64,000 bases of DNA from Streptomyces sp. T12 (GCF_028736035.1 NZ_CP117866.1:10147001-10211000), one strand, 5' to 3'. Shown: positions 1 to 8,145, counted from the stretch's first letter. Notes: generated by a model not told the origin, from the letters alone. A program made the numbers and translations.

Positions 1-1281
1 GGTCGTGGTCGGCGGGATGGACTGCCATCCGCTGGCCTGGCCGGAGGCGGCGTTCGCTCCGGATCCGCCAGGTCCCGGGCTGCCGCCCATCTGGCCGTTG
101 GTGTTGTCGGACACGCTTGTCGGGGCGGGCTGGGCGGCCTTCTCCAGGCCGGACTTGATGGCATTGCCATCGGGCGATCCGCCTGTGCCGCCGCTCTGCG
201 GGCCTTCCTTGCTTTCTCCGCCTGCGCCGGTCGGGTTGGCGGCGATGTCGCCGGGGAAACCGCCAGCGGCGTCGGGGCCCTGCGGTGCGGCGGCTGCTCC
301 GGCTGCCGCGCCACCGGTTCCGGCGGTGGCCGCAGCGGCGGCGGCCTTGCGTGCGGCCTTTTCCGCGTGGGCCTTGGCGATCTGTGCTCCGGCGCCGCCC
401 GCCCGGTGGATGGACTCGCCGTCGGTGCCGTCGGCTGCCCAGTGCACGAACTTGAAGACGGCGTACGGGCACAGCAGGACCAGGATCATGATCACGATGC
501 CGGCCGTGACGTCGGCTAGAGCGGCGATGCCGTCCTTGGCCTCGGTTTTGCCCATGGCGGCGATGCCGAGGACGAAGATCACGGTCATCAAGAGCTTGCT
601 GACGACGAGGGTGGCGGTGGCTTCGATCCAGCCCTTGCGCCAGCGTCGGGCGACCTCCCAGCCGCCGCCGGCGGCGGCGAAGATGGCCAGTGTGACCATG
701 ACGAGGATGCCGACCTTACGGACCATCATCACGCACCAGTAGAGGAACGCGCCGATGGCGGCGCCGAGCCCGGCGACGACCGCAACGAGCCAGCCCAGCC
801 CGGACAGGCCCGGGATCTGGCTCACCTTCACGATGCGGCGCACCGCCGAGGCGATGTCCAGGTGCGCGGCTTTGAACAGGCCGTCGCTGACGGCGTCGAC
901 CACTTCGACGGCGACCGTGGTCAGGGCGATGGCGCAGAAGGCGAACAGGACGCCGCTCATGGTGCCGGTGAAGGCTTGCGCGAGGGCTTGTCCGTCGCGT
1001 CTGATGGCGGCCCGGACCAGTTGCGCGCAGAATGTGGCGACCAGCAGGACCAGGCCCAGTGGCAGCAGCATCTCGTAGTTGTCGACGAACCACGTCGCGT
1101 TGAGGTCCACCTTCGTGGTGGTGTTGACCGCCTCGGCGGCCAGATCGGCTGCTGCGGCTGCCAGTTCACCGGTGGACTTGGCCATCCAGTCACCGATGGC
1201 CTTGCCGGGGTCCGAGGCGAATTCCACCGCGTCACCGACGGCGCACAGCTGGTCTGCCAGGGGGAAGTCACAAAAACCCAC
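1..1281 (-). CDS. TrbL/VirB6-like polytopic conjugal transfer protein (3' end cut by window)
   Basis: A GTG start at 1281 lies 11 bases after an AAAGGAGG ribosome binding site. The frame then stays open to the window edge (427 codons), so the C-terminus is missing. The visible protein has a short N-terminal region, about five hydrophobic membrane segments between residues 65 and 265, and then a long Ala/Gly/Pro-rich, low-complexity cytoplasmic tail. This architecture is that of VirB6/TrbL-type inner-membrane channel proteins of actinobacterial conjugation systems. It is the last visible gene of a leftward operon, 37 bp after a VirB8-like gene. The family assignment rests on topology and neighbours rather than on a diagnostic motif. 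Confidence 0.7.
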   Translation of the reverse strand, partial: MGFCDFPLADQLCAVGDAVEFASDPGKAIGDWMAKSTGELAAAAADLAAEAVNTTTKVDLNATWFVDNYEMLLPLGLVLLVATFCAQLVRAAIRRDGQALAQAFTGTMSGVLFAFCAIALTTVAVEVVDAVSDGLFKAAHLDIASAVRRIVKVSQIPGLSGLGWLVAVVAGLGAAIGAFLYWCVMMVRKVGILVMVTLAIFAAAGGGWEVARRWRKGWIEATATLVVSKLLMTVIFVLGIAAMGKTEAKDGIAALADVTAGIVIMILVLLCPYAVFKFVHWAADGTDGESIHRAGGAGAQIAKAHAEKAARKAAAAAATAGTGGAAAGAAAAPQGPDAAGGFPGDIAANPTGAGGESKEGPQSGGTGGSPDGNAIKSGLEKAAQPAPTSVSDNTNGQMGGSPGPGGSGANAASGQASGWQSIPPTTT

Positions 1282-1317
1282 GGGGAGTTACTCCTCCTTT
1301 CGTGTCTGCGGCGCGGG

Positions 1318-2010
1318 TCACTGCGTGACGTTCGGTGCGATGGCGGCCAGGGTGCAGTCGTGGTTCGGGCGGCATTGGACGGCGAGGGTCACGGCGCGCT
1401 CCTCGGCTCCGCCGCCCCCCTTTTTCCAGGCGATCTGCTGCTTGCCGTTGACGGTGACGACGTAGATGTATGCCTCGGTGATCGCGGACGGGTCGTCGGC
1501 CAGCGCCTGCTTGAACGCGGAGGGGTAGTGGCCCTCGGTGACGCCGGCGGTGGCGTGCTGGTCCTGGTCGGCCATCCGCGACCACAGCACCGGGTCGGGA
1601 ACCTGGCCGGAGACGGATGCCCAGTCGGCGTATTTGGTCTGCTTGGTCATCCAGGCGCGCATGCCGGTGAGCTGCTGGTCGCGGGTGGTGTCGCGGGTGT
1701 CGTAGGACCACAGCATCTGTGCGGCTGCCTTGGCGTAGGCGACCGGTTCGGCGATCTGCGGGGGCTTGGGCACCGACCCTGACCCGGCCGTGGGCTTCGG
1801 GGCGGTCTCGGAGGAGGGCGGGCTGTCAGCGGGGGCGGGCGCGGCGGTGTCCGGGGCCTGGTGGCCGTTGCCGCTGCTGGTCAGCAGGGCGACGGTCCCG
1901 GCGATGGCGAGCAGGATGGCGACGACGCAGGTGACGAGCGCGATGCGCTGGTTGGCCGACCAGCCCGCGCCGTACGAGGACAGCGAGAGGTTCCGCAATC
2001 GCTTCTGCAT
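1318..2010 (-). CDS. VirB8/TcpC-like conjugal transfer membrane protein
   Basis: The 230-aa protein starts with ATG, overlapping the previous stop (TGATG). It has a short cytoplasmic N-terminus, one membrane segment at about residues 23-46, a Pro/Ala/Ser linker (50-90), and a globular extracytoplasmic domain from about residue 95. The globular part has the pattern of the NTF2-like periplasmic domain of VirB8/TcpC proteins, which form part of the conjugation channel. This is an inference from topology and from its place between a pilin-like gene and a VirB6-like gene. It lacks any motif that would settle the family. Confidence 0.6.
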   Translation of the reverse strand: MQKRLRNLSLSSYGAGWSANQRIALVTCVVAILLAIAGTVALLTSSGNGHQAPDTAAPAPADSPPSSETAPKPTAGSGSVPKPPQIAEPVAYAKAAAQMLWSYDTRDTTRDQQLTGMRAWMTKQTKYADWASVSGQVPDPVLWSRMADQDQHATAGVTEGHYPSAFKQALADDPSAITEAYIYVVTVNGKQQIAWKKGGGGAEERAVTLAVQCRPNHDCTLAAIAPNVTQ

Positions 2011-2324
2011 CAGCGGACCTGCGAGCCGAGGGCGGAGAAGAAGGCGACGATGCCGTTCGCGGCGCCCAGACCGAGGGCGGCGCCCGCGGCGACGGTCGCG
2101 CCCTTCTTGCCGTTGGCCTCAGCCTGGTGGCCGCCGGTGTGGTGGCCCCAGGCCCATACGCCGAGTGAGACGGCGAGGGCGCCGACGACGGCGATGATCC
2201 CGAACAGGTTGATCGAGTTGACGACGTTCTTCAGCACGCTCAGTCCGGGCAGGCCGCCGCCCTTGGGTGAGATTCCTGGGTCGTAGGCGAGCTGGATGAC
2301 GCGGTCTGCGAGAGGGAGGGACAT
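2010..2324 (-). CDS. Small pilin-like transfer membrane protein (DUF6112-like)
   Basis: A 104-aa protein with two hydrophobic helices (about residues 38-58 and 75-100) joined by a short charged loop with His and Lys residues. Size and two-helix topology resemble TrbC/VirB2-type pilin subunits and the DUF6112 proteins found in Streptomyces transfer operons. It starts with ATG at 2324, and its stop overlaps the start of the VirB8-like gene, so the two are translationally coupled. No signal-peptidase site is clear, so the pilin role is inferred from topology and neighbours. Confidence 0.6.
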   Translation of the reverse strand: MSLPLADRVIQLAYDPGISPKGGGLPGLSVLKNVVNSINLFGIIAVVGALAVSLGVWAWGHHTGGHQAEANGKKGATVAAGAALGLGAANGIVAFFSALGSQVR

Positions 2325-2460
2325 AGGTGTGGCGGGGCTCCTTGCATACGCGGGCCAGGCGAGGGCCGGCGGGAAAGGGGGAAGCGGAGGGGGAGGTGCC
2401 CTCGGGGCGTGGAAGTGGCCGCGGCGGCGTCCCGTCTGGAGCGGCCGGGCGGGGGTGGCG

Positions 2461-3585
2461 TCAGAGGACGCGACGTGCGGCGAGAATCGTCCAGTCCTTG
2501 ATCGGGGTGATCCGGACCGGCTTGGTGGTGCGTGGCGCCTCGATCACGAGGCCCTCGCCCACGTACATGCCGACGTGTTCGGGCCGGGCTGCGGTGCCGC
2601 GGCTGAAGATCAGGTCACCGGGCTTGAGTTGGGCGGGCGAGACCGTCTTGCCCTCGTTGATCTGCGTGTACGTGGTGCGGGTGAGGGTGACGCCGGCGTG
2701 TGCGTACGCCTGCTGCATCAGGCTGGAGCAGTCGCAGCGGTCCATGGGGTCTGGGCCGTGCGCGTTGGTGCAGGATCCGCCCCACTGGTAGAGCGTGCCG
2801 AGCTGGTGCATGGCCCACTTGATGGCCGTGCGTGCCTTCGGGTCGGCGTCCTTGGGGATCGTGTATCCCTTCGGGACGCTCCCCTCGGGGATGCGGCCGA
2901 AACCGGAACCGTCCTGGCCCGGCGCACAGCCGGTCGACGGCTGCCTGTCCTGGGCCGGATCCTTGCCGTCCGTGTCGTTGCCGCTGCTGGGGAAGGTCTT
3001 GGCGATGGCTTCCTGCAGTGCGGTGGCGAGGTTCTCCCACTGCGCGTATGCGTCCGGCAGGGCGGACTTCTGGACGGCTTGGGCGGCCTGGGTGACGGTC
3101 ATCTGCTGCCAGCCGTTCACCTTGAGCAGGTGCTTGTAGAACTGCTCGGAGGCGTAGGCCGGGTCGCGGATCTGCTGGGCGCTGCCCCATCCCTGGGAGG
3201 GGCGCTGCTGGAACAGGCCGAGCGAGTCGCGGTCGCCGTAGTTGAGGTTGCGCAGCCGGCTCTCCTGCATCGCCGTGGCGAGCGCGATGATCTGTCCCTT
3301 CTTGGGGACGTCGAGGGAGAGGCCGGTGGCCACGATCGTCGATGCGTTGGGGACCTGCTCGTCGGGCAGGTCCAGGCCCTCGACACGGACGTCTTTGCCG
3401 GACGCGCCGTCGAGGATTCTGGTGACCTGCTCGGCGACCTTGTCCGTGTCGATGTCGGTCAGACAGCCGCTGAGGGAGCCATTGGTCTGCACGGCGTCGG
3501 CGGAGGAGGCCAGCATCATGCCGGTGCCGCCGATCAGGAGCGGGGAGAGGAAGACGACGCCGATGGCGGCGGCGAGCCACTTCAA
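2461..3585 (-). CDS. Bifunctional transglycosylase-like / NlpC-P60 cell-wall hydrolase (VirB1-like)
   Basis: The 374-aa protein has an N-terminal signal or membrane anchor (residues 5-28) and a lysozyme/transglycosylase-like region (about 95-190) with the motif QESRLRNLNYGDRDSLGLFQ, whose Glu108 is the likely catalytic residue. The C-terminal NlpC/P60 (C40) peptidase domain spans about 255-374, with Cys285 in DCSS and His337 in EHVGMYVG. It should open peptidoglycan locally for the transfer apparatus and is the usual first large gene of such operons. The frame upstream is closed by TGA, so the only start near the 5' end is TTG at 3585. That TTG overlaps the stop of a 20-codon reading frame (TTGA), which suggests coupled translation. 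Confidence 0.85.
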   Translation of the reverse strand: MKWLAAAIGVVFLSPLLIGGTGMMLASSADAVQTNGSLSGCLTDIDTDKVAEQVTRILDGASGKDVRVEGLDLPDEQVPNASTIVATGLSLDVPKKGQIIALATAMQESRLRNLNYGDRDSLGLFQQRPSQGWGSAQQIRDPAYASEQFYKHLLKVNGWQQMTVTQAAQAVQKSALPDAYAQWENLATALQEAIAKTFPSSGNDTDGKDPAQDRQPSTGCAPGQDGSGFGRIPEGSVPKGYTIPKDADPKARTAIKWAMHQLGTLYQWGGSCTNAHGPDPMDRCDCSSLMQQAYAHAGVTLTRTTYTQINEGKTVSPAQLKPGDLIFSRGTAARPEHVGMYVGEGLVIEAPRTTKPVRITPIKDWTILAARRVL

Positions 3586-3644
3586 CCGGAGTCGACCGCT
3601 CGCCGGTCAGAGTTTTCGGGCAGGGGTGGGTGGCGAGACGTCAT
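3582..3644 (-). CDS. 20-aa leader peptide coupled to the wall hydrolase gene
   Basis: An ATG at 3644 follows a GAAGGA ribosome binding site by 8 bases and opens a 20-codon frame ending in TGA at 3582. That stop overlaps the TTG start of the NlpC/P60 gene (TTGA), whose own start has no convincing ribosome binding site. The small frame could therefore deliver ribosomes to the downstream gene. The peptide is polar and Arg/Pro-rich with no recognisable domain. It may be a functional leader or simply a coupling device. Confidence 0.4.
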   Translation of the reverse strand: MTSRHPPLPENSDRRAVDSG

Positions 3645-3863
3645 GAGCGTGTCCTTCGGGGTTGCGGTGTCCGGCGTGCCGCGTGCGCGAGGCGTGGTGG
3701 AAGGGCGCGGCGGCCGGGGTGGGCATGAGGGTGCTGGCCGGCGTGGGCGAGTTGCCGCTCGTTCCACGTGGCTGGGCCGGGAGCTAGGTGTGCCGCGGCA
3801 AGGGGGAAACCTCCGGGAGGTGTGGCGGGGGAGTGGCCAGCGGCGGTGTGCGCCGGGCGGTTC

Positions 3864-3978
3864 AAAAACAGTAGGCGCGAATTGGCCGTTGACCAAAAAG
3901 TCGGCGTGATGTGCCGGAATCCGGCACATCAGCAAGGCACTTCTTGGTCGTCGGCCAATTCGCCTCTACAGTTTCTGG
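3864..3978. promoter_or_regulatory. Mirror-image divergent promoter pair around a central palindromic operator
   Basis: On the plus strand TTGGTC (3944-3949), 17 bases, TACAGT (3967-3972) forms a sigma-70-like promoter pointing at the methyltransferase. On the minus strand TTGGTC (complement of 3891-3896), 17 bases, TACTGT (complement of 3868-3873) points at the transfer operon. The spacer sequences are near copies: ggccaattcgc is at 3953-3963 and its complement at 3877-3887. Exactly between the two -35 boxes lies a palindrome with perfect 12-base arms and a one-base centre (3907-3931, core GTGCCGGAATCCGGCAC). The arrangement predicts co-regulation of both directions by one dimeric protein bound at the centre. 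Confidence 0.75.
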
Positions 3979-4103
3979 ACTCCCCCTCGCCCTCCTCGGT
4001 CTGCGGCCCTGGGCTTTCGCATGCCCACATTCCAGCCCGCGAGGACTCCTATGCGAGCGGAGTAGTTCCCACCGTGCTTCCACACCCGAATCGGGGTTCC
4101 TCT

Positions 4104-4859
4104 TTGCCTTTTTCCCTGCACCAGGGCGACGCTCTCAGCGTCCTCGCCGGCCTGCCGGACGACAGCGTCGACTCCGTCATCACCGACCCGCCGTACAACA
4201 GCGGGGGCCGGACCGCGAAGGAGCGCACCACCCGCTCCGCGAAGCAGAAGTACACCTCCGCCGATGCCAAGAACGACCTCGCCGACTTCACCGGCGAGAA
4301 CATGGACCAGCGGTCCTACTCGTTCTGGCTGACGCAGATCATGACCGAAGCCCACCGCCTCACCCGTACCGGCGGTACCGCGCTGCTGTTCACCGACTGG
4401 CGCCAGCTGCCCACCACCACGGACGCGATCCAAGCGGCCGGATGGCTGTGGCGCGGGGTCCTCGCCTGGCACAAGCCCCAGGCCAGGCCCCAGAAAGGCC
4501 GGTTCACCCAGAACTGCGAGTTCATCGTCTGGGCATCCAAGGGAGCGATCGACGGCTCGCGGAACCCCGTCTACCTGCCGGGCCTCTACAGCGCTTCGCA
4601 GCCCTCGGGGGCCAAGCGTCAGCACATCACGCAGAAGCCCGTCGAGGTGATGCGCGAGCTGGTCAAGATCAGCCCCGAGGGCGGCACTGTGCTCGACTTC
4701 TGCGCCGGCTCCGGCTCCACGGGCGTCGCCGCCCTGCTGGAAGGCCGCGACTTCATCGGCGTGGAGAAGACCGAGCACTACGCGTCGATCGCGGCTGACC
4801 GGCTCACCGAGACGATCCGGCAGACCCTCACGCAGGACGACGTGGTTCTCACCGTCTGA
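4104..4859 (+). CDS. Site-specific DNA methyltransferase (N4/N6 amino-methylase, DNA methylase family)
   Basis: A 251-aa protein if translation starts at TTG 4104, where similarity-like sequence begins. The frame is open upstream, but that part overlaps the promoter. Motif IV DPPYNSGG lies near residue 30 and the AdoMet-binding motif FCAGSGSTG near residue 210. This is the circularly permuted order (catalytic motif first) of beta-class amino-methyltransferases. No restriction endonuclease is adjacent, so it is an orphan methylase, common on conjugative elements and probably used to modify the incoming DNA or resist host restriction. It is transcribed divergently from the transfer operon from the mirrored promoter. 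Confidence 0.85.
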   Translation: MPFSLHQGDALSVLAGLPDDSVDSVITDPPYNSGGRTAKERTTRSAKQKYTSADAKNDLADFTGENMDQRSYSFWLTQIMTEAHRLTRTGGTALLFTDWRQLPTTTDAIQAAGWLWRGVLAWHKPQARPQKGRFTQNCEFIVWASKGAIDGSRNPVYLPGLYSASQPSGAKRQHITQKPVEVMRELVKISPEGGTVLDFCAGSGSTGVAALLEGRDFIGVEKTEHYASIAADRLTETIRQTLTQDDVVLTV

Positions 4860-5017
4860 GCCGCAACCGCGTCCCCCGCTACGGGAATCGGCGCCCCATC
4901 TCAAGCCCATCGGCGGCATCCCGCCGGAGCGTGCGTGTGTAACCCGCCGGCCGGTTTTGTGCTTCGCCGCTTCCGCTTTCCTGCCATTCCGCGTCTCGTA
5001 GGAGGCCGTACTCTTTC

Positions 5018-5674
5018 ATGCCCGAATCCATAGAACCCGCGGACGGCGGGGAGTTGGAGCCGGTTCGCATCCCGGATCCGCAGCTGGAGGGAATCGAGGC
5101 GAGCGTCCGACGGCTCATGGAGCAGTCGGCGCAACAGGCCCAGCAACTCGATCATCTCGCGTCCGACCCGGCGCCGGGCGGAGCGTCGTTCGCCGCGTTC
5201 GGAATGCCGGGGCTCGGCGGCCCGCCTCCCGCCACTCCGCCGGAGCCCCGCCCCATCCTGGAACTGGACGGAGAGGAACGCGAGGACGAACTCGACGCGC
5301 TCAGCGACTGGGTCGATGACTTCCTCCTCCCGGTGTACGGGGCCGAGGTCACCACCGCGGCGCCCTGGTGCCTTAAGTGGCAGGAGCACGACGACGTCGT
5401 GGCCTGGCTCCACGCCCTGTGGCTCGCCTACCAGCAGCACAAGGAGCCAGAGGCCGGCTTGAGCGGCCTGTTCGTGTGGCACCGGGACTTCCTCACCCAC
5501 GCCGTCGCGGCGATCCGCGCGCCGGGCGGTCCCCTGTCGGCCTGCATGACGTCCCCCGAGCGTCCGGCGCACCGGCTCCTGCCCGGCCCGCCCCCCTCAG
5601 CACGTACGGACAAGGAGACGCAGGGCATGGCAGAGGACGCCGGGCCCGCCGAGCCGGACGAGCCGACGCCATGA
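5018..5674 (+). CDS. DUF4913 domain-containing protein
   Basis: A 218-aa acidic protein. The N-terminal 90 residues are low complexity (Pro/Gln/Glu). A compact domain at about residues 95-175 contains WVDDFLLPVYGAEV, a Trp-rich stretch and WHRDFL, matching the DUF4913 pattern found on Streptomyces plasmids and integrative elements. The family has no known biochemical role. The start at ATG 5018 follows the GGAGG at 5000-5004. The stop overlaps the next start (ATGA), so it is co-translated with the RelE-like gene. Confidence 0.7.
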   Translation: MPESIEPADGGELEPVRIPDPQLEGIEASVRRLMEQSAQQAQQLDHLASDPAPGGASFAAFGMPGLGGPPPATPPEPRPILELDGEEREDELDALSDWVDDFLLPVYGAEVTTAAPWCLKWQEHDDVVAWLHALWLAYQQHKEPEAGLSGLFVWHRDFLTHAVAAIRAPGGPLSACMTSPERPAHRLLPGPPPSARTDKETQGMAEDAGPAEPDEPTP

Positions 5675-6156
5675 CTGCGGGACAGGGACAGCCCGCCTTC
5701 GGGCTGAGCTTCCACCCGTTTGTGCTGACTGATCTCCTCCAGGCACCCAGCGATATCCGCGATCTCGCCCTCGCTGACCTGCAGAAAGTCGTGAACGCCC
5801 AGAGCTTCGGGCTACGCCTCGACGGTGACCTGGAGGGCTACCGCAAGTTGGTCGTGGATGCACGCAAGGAGTGGCGCGTCGTCTACTGCGTCCGCCCGGC
5901 GCCCGCGGAGTCCGCGCACTCGAAGGAGATCCACGTGGTTGCGGTCCGGCCGCGCGCGGGCAACGACGTCTACGACGAGGTCGGCCGCCGCCTGGGGATG
6001 ACGCGCCGGCCGCTGAGCGCCCGCACCCACGCGGCACGCTCCCGCTCCCCGCAGCTGACCACCCGAGGGTCTGCACCCCGGCCCGGTCCCCCGCCCACCG
6101 CGCTACCGGGTCTGCCCCGTCCCGCGCATAACCCCGCGCACCATTACACCCGCTGA
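5671..6156 (+). CDS. RelE/ParE-superfamily toxin-like protein
   Basis: A 161-aa protein whose first 115 residues follow the RelE fold. A LADLQKVV helix leads to RLDGDLEGYRKLVVDARKEW, then a beta strand RVVYCV and a final IHVVAVRPR strand before a helix. These are the usual landmarks of RelE/HigB-like mRNA interferases. The last 45 residues are a Pro/Arg-rich tail not typical of the family. No classic antitoxin is adjacent. The upstream DUF4913 gene is coupled by ATGA overlap but has no antitoxin DNA-binding signature. It may be an orphan or a domesticated member. Confidence 0.65.
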   Translation: MTAGQGQPAFGLSFHPFVLTDLLQAPSDIRDLALADLQKVVNAQSFGLRLDGDLEGYRKLVVDARKEWRVVYCVRPAPAESAHSKEIHVVAVRPRAGNDVYDEVGRRLGMTRRPLSARTHAARSRSPQLTTRGSAPRPGPPPTALPGLPRPAHNPAHHYTR

Positions 6157-6174
6157 ACGCACGGAGCCTCGCCT

Positions 6175-6873
6175 ATGCCCCCTGCACCCGCGCCGACACC
6201 AACCCGGCGCGCGGTCTCCCCGCTCGACCACCGCCTCGAAGCCGTTACCGGCCACGACATCGACACCCTGTGGGCCTACCGCGACCGCGGAATCCTCGAC
6301 GAGCCACACGCCCACCTGGTGGACCAGCACCGTGAGTTGGCCGACACCCAGATCGGCGTCACCTTCTACCTCGCACTCCTCAACCGCCTCAGCAGCGGCG
6401 AGTTCGACGTCGACGACGCCCTGTTCACGCGTATCGACCGCACCGTGGACCAGTTGGAGGAGGCCACCAACGCGCGGGATGCCGCCGCCCGGAAGGTACT
6501 CGCCGCCCTGGAACCCATCGAGGCTGCCACGGCGGCCTCGGCGCCCGACACGAAGCCGCTCTCGACGGACGACCAGGCGGCGCTGCTCGCCATCGCCGGC
6601 GGAGCCAAGCTCTACGAACACCTGCTGACCGGCCGCATGTCCGTCACCGCCGCCTCCGGCACCCGCATCCCGCGCGCCGAGCTGCAGCGGCTGGAGGACG
6701 CCGACCTGGTCGTCCGGGATACCAGCCACCCCGTGCACGCCGGTCAGCCGGTCTCGCTCACCGACGCCGGACGCGCCGCGCTGTTCGCCGCCCGACGGAC
6801 GCCCACGCCCCAGGCGGCGAAGCTCACAGCTCGCCCCGGCACATCGCCGTCCACCCCAGCACAGCGACGCTGA
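6175..6873 (+). CDS. Helical hypothetical protein with C-terminal winged-helix-like region
   Basis: A 232-aa protein starting with ATG 18 bp after the RelE-like gene, so probably in the same operon. Residues 20-125 are predicted helical, including a coiled-coil-like stretch with EEATNARDAAARKVLAAL. Residues 135-200 contain a winged-helix-like pattern (IPRAELQRLEDADLV followed by VSLTDAGRAALF) similar to the wing of MarR/HxlR proteins. The C-terminus is disordered. I do not recognise the family. The winged-helix part suggests a DNA-binding plasmid protein. Confidence 0.6.
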   Translation: MPPAPAPTPTRRAVSPLDHRLEAVTGHDIDTLWAYRDRGILDEPHAHLVDQHRELADTQIGVTFYLALLNRLSSGEFDVDDALFTRIDRTVDQLEEATNARDAAARKVLAALEPIEAATAASAPDTKPLSTDDQAALLAIAGGAKLYEHLLTGRMSVTAASGTRIPRAELQRLEDADLVVRDTSHPVHAGQPVSLTDAGRAALFAARRTPTPQAAKLTARPGTSPSTPAQRR

Positions 6874-6890
6874 ACTCCACCGAAAGGCCC

Positions 6891-7640
6891 TTGTTGTCCC
6901 CCACCGAACCGGCGCCGGCCCGGAAGCCCATCCCTCAAGTCGACTTCGAGCTGGATGACTTCGACGCCGACGAAGAGGTCTACCTCGACTTCTACCACCA
7001 GGTCGCCGTCAACGAGGACATGCTCGTCCCCCTCGCCGAACACCACACCGCCGACGGCGTGCACAGCTTCTACGTCCTGTTCGACCGCACCGCCACCTGG
7101 GGGCACCCCGGTATGCCGCAGGTACTCGCCGTACATCTGCAACGGGACCGCGAGAAGCAGACGTTCACCTTCGAACAGGCTCAGTTGCCGCTGCCCGCGA
7201 TGGCACAGTCCTGGCTCATCCACCGTGGCTGCCCGCACGAGTCCATCGGCCTCGATCCCGAGCTGGGCCCACCGCCGGGAGACGAAGCGACCCGTGCGCT
7301 GGAACAACGCCTCGCGGGCGACGGCGACCACTACGCCATGGGCTACTCCTACACCCAGGACGACCCCGACGACATGGTCACCGTCGTGGCCCTGCGCGCC
7401 CTGGCCGAGCGAGCCCCCTCGCCGTTCCGCGTCATCGTCGAGGAGGTCGACACCGACGCCTGGACCCATACCCTGCGCGAGGGCGGCTTCGCCACGGTCG
7501 GCGAGGCCCTGCAGTGGTGCAACGACCGGCTTGCCGGCGAGGCCGGCCCTCTCCCGCCGGTCCGCCCAGCAGCCGCAGCCAGCCGCCCGGCCGGCGTCCC
7601 GAAAGCCCCAGCTCCGCGCCCGCACGGGCGCTCCCGCTGA
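6891..7640 (+). CDS. Conserved hypothetical protein
   Basis: A 249-aa acidic protein with tandem TTG codons at 6891 and 6894 as possible starts, preceded by GAAAGG. There is no signal peptide or membrane segment. The N-terminal half has alternating beta-like segments (FYVLFDRTATWG, VLAVHLQRD) and the C-terminal half a VVALRALAE-RVIVEEVDTDAW pattern, which looks like two related alpha/beta halves. The tail is Pro/Ala-rich. It resembles uncharacterised Streptomyces plasmid proteins. No catalytic motif is visible. Confidence 0.6.
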   Translation: MLSPTEPAPARKPIPQVDFELDDFDADEEVYLDFYHQVAVNEDMLVPLAEHHTADGVHSFYVLFDRTATWGHPGMPQVLAVHLQRDREKQTFTFEQAQLPLPAMAQSWLIHRGCPHESIGLDPELGPPPGDEATRALEQRLAGDGDHYAMGYSYTQDDPDDMVTVVALRALAERAPSPFRVIVEEVDTDAWTHTLREGGFATVGEALQWCNDRLAGEAGPLPPVRPAAAASRPAGVPKAPAPRPHGRSR

Positions 7641-7680
7641 GCGCCTCGGGCGACGAGCGCGGCGAAACATAGCCGACGAT

Positions 7681-7708
7681 CGCCGGTTAGCCAAACCGGC
7701 GTTTCTCC
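7681..7708 (+). terminator. Hairpin after the 5.0-7.6 kb gene series
   Basis: Perfect 8-base arms CGCCGGTT (7681-7688) and AACCGGCG (7694-7701) with a five-base loop are followed by a short T-run and then lower-GC DNA. It lies 40 bp after the stop of the preceding gene and 84 bp before the next start. It is likely a rho-independent terminator or attenuator, although the T-run is short. Confidence 0.5.
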
Positions 7709-7791
7709 GGACTCTTAATACCGCCGCCGGGACAACTTCCCGCGGCGCAATTCCACGCAATCCCCTATGCCTTCACGGAGGTTTCTTCCGC

Positions 7792-8145
7792 ATGCGCTCT
7801 ACCCGAATTGCCATATCAGCGGCGATGCTCGGCGCACTCGCACTCCCGGTCCTGTCCACCGCGCCCGCGAGTGCGGCCCCCGTCGCTGCCACCCTGACGC
7901 CCACGAGCATTGGTACGCCCTGCCCGACGACCCCGTTGCCGTACAAGGTCCACACGTCGGCTGTGACGATCCGGTCCAAGGCCACGACGAAGTCCACGGC
8001 GGTCGGCGTGCTCTACAAGAGCCACAAGTTCACCGTGCACAAGAAGAGCGGCAACTGGCTCTACATCACCGACCGGACCACGGGCGTCAAGGGATGGGTG
8101 TCCGGGACGTACGTCTACCGCGACACCCGCATGTGCCTGGACTGA
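7792..8145 (+). CDS. Secreted SH3-domain protein
   Basis: A 117-aa protein with a clean Sec signal peptide (Arg-containing N-terminus, hydrophobic core to about residue 22, cleavage near ASA-AP). The mature domain is a single bacterial SH3 (SH3b-like) fold: VTIRSKATTKSTAVGVLYKS, then a FTVHKKSGNWLYITD strand pair and GVKGWVSGTYV. Such domains bind peptidoglycan or surface ligands. Two Cys residues (mature N- and C-termini) could form a disulfide closing the domain. An AACGGAGG-like site lies upstream of the ATG. Confidence 0.8.
   Translation: MRSTRIAISAAMLGALALPVLSTAPASAAPVAATLTPTSIGTPCPTTPLPYKVHTSAVTIRSKATTKSTAVGVLYKSHKFTVHKKSGNWLYITDRTTGVKGWVSGTYVYRDTRMCLD

Noticed and set aside
3768..4103. 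Upstream extension of the methyltransferase frame
   Set aside because: The frame is open, but it crosses the promoter/operator and its translation is low complexity. The conserved part starts at TTG 4104.
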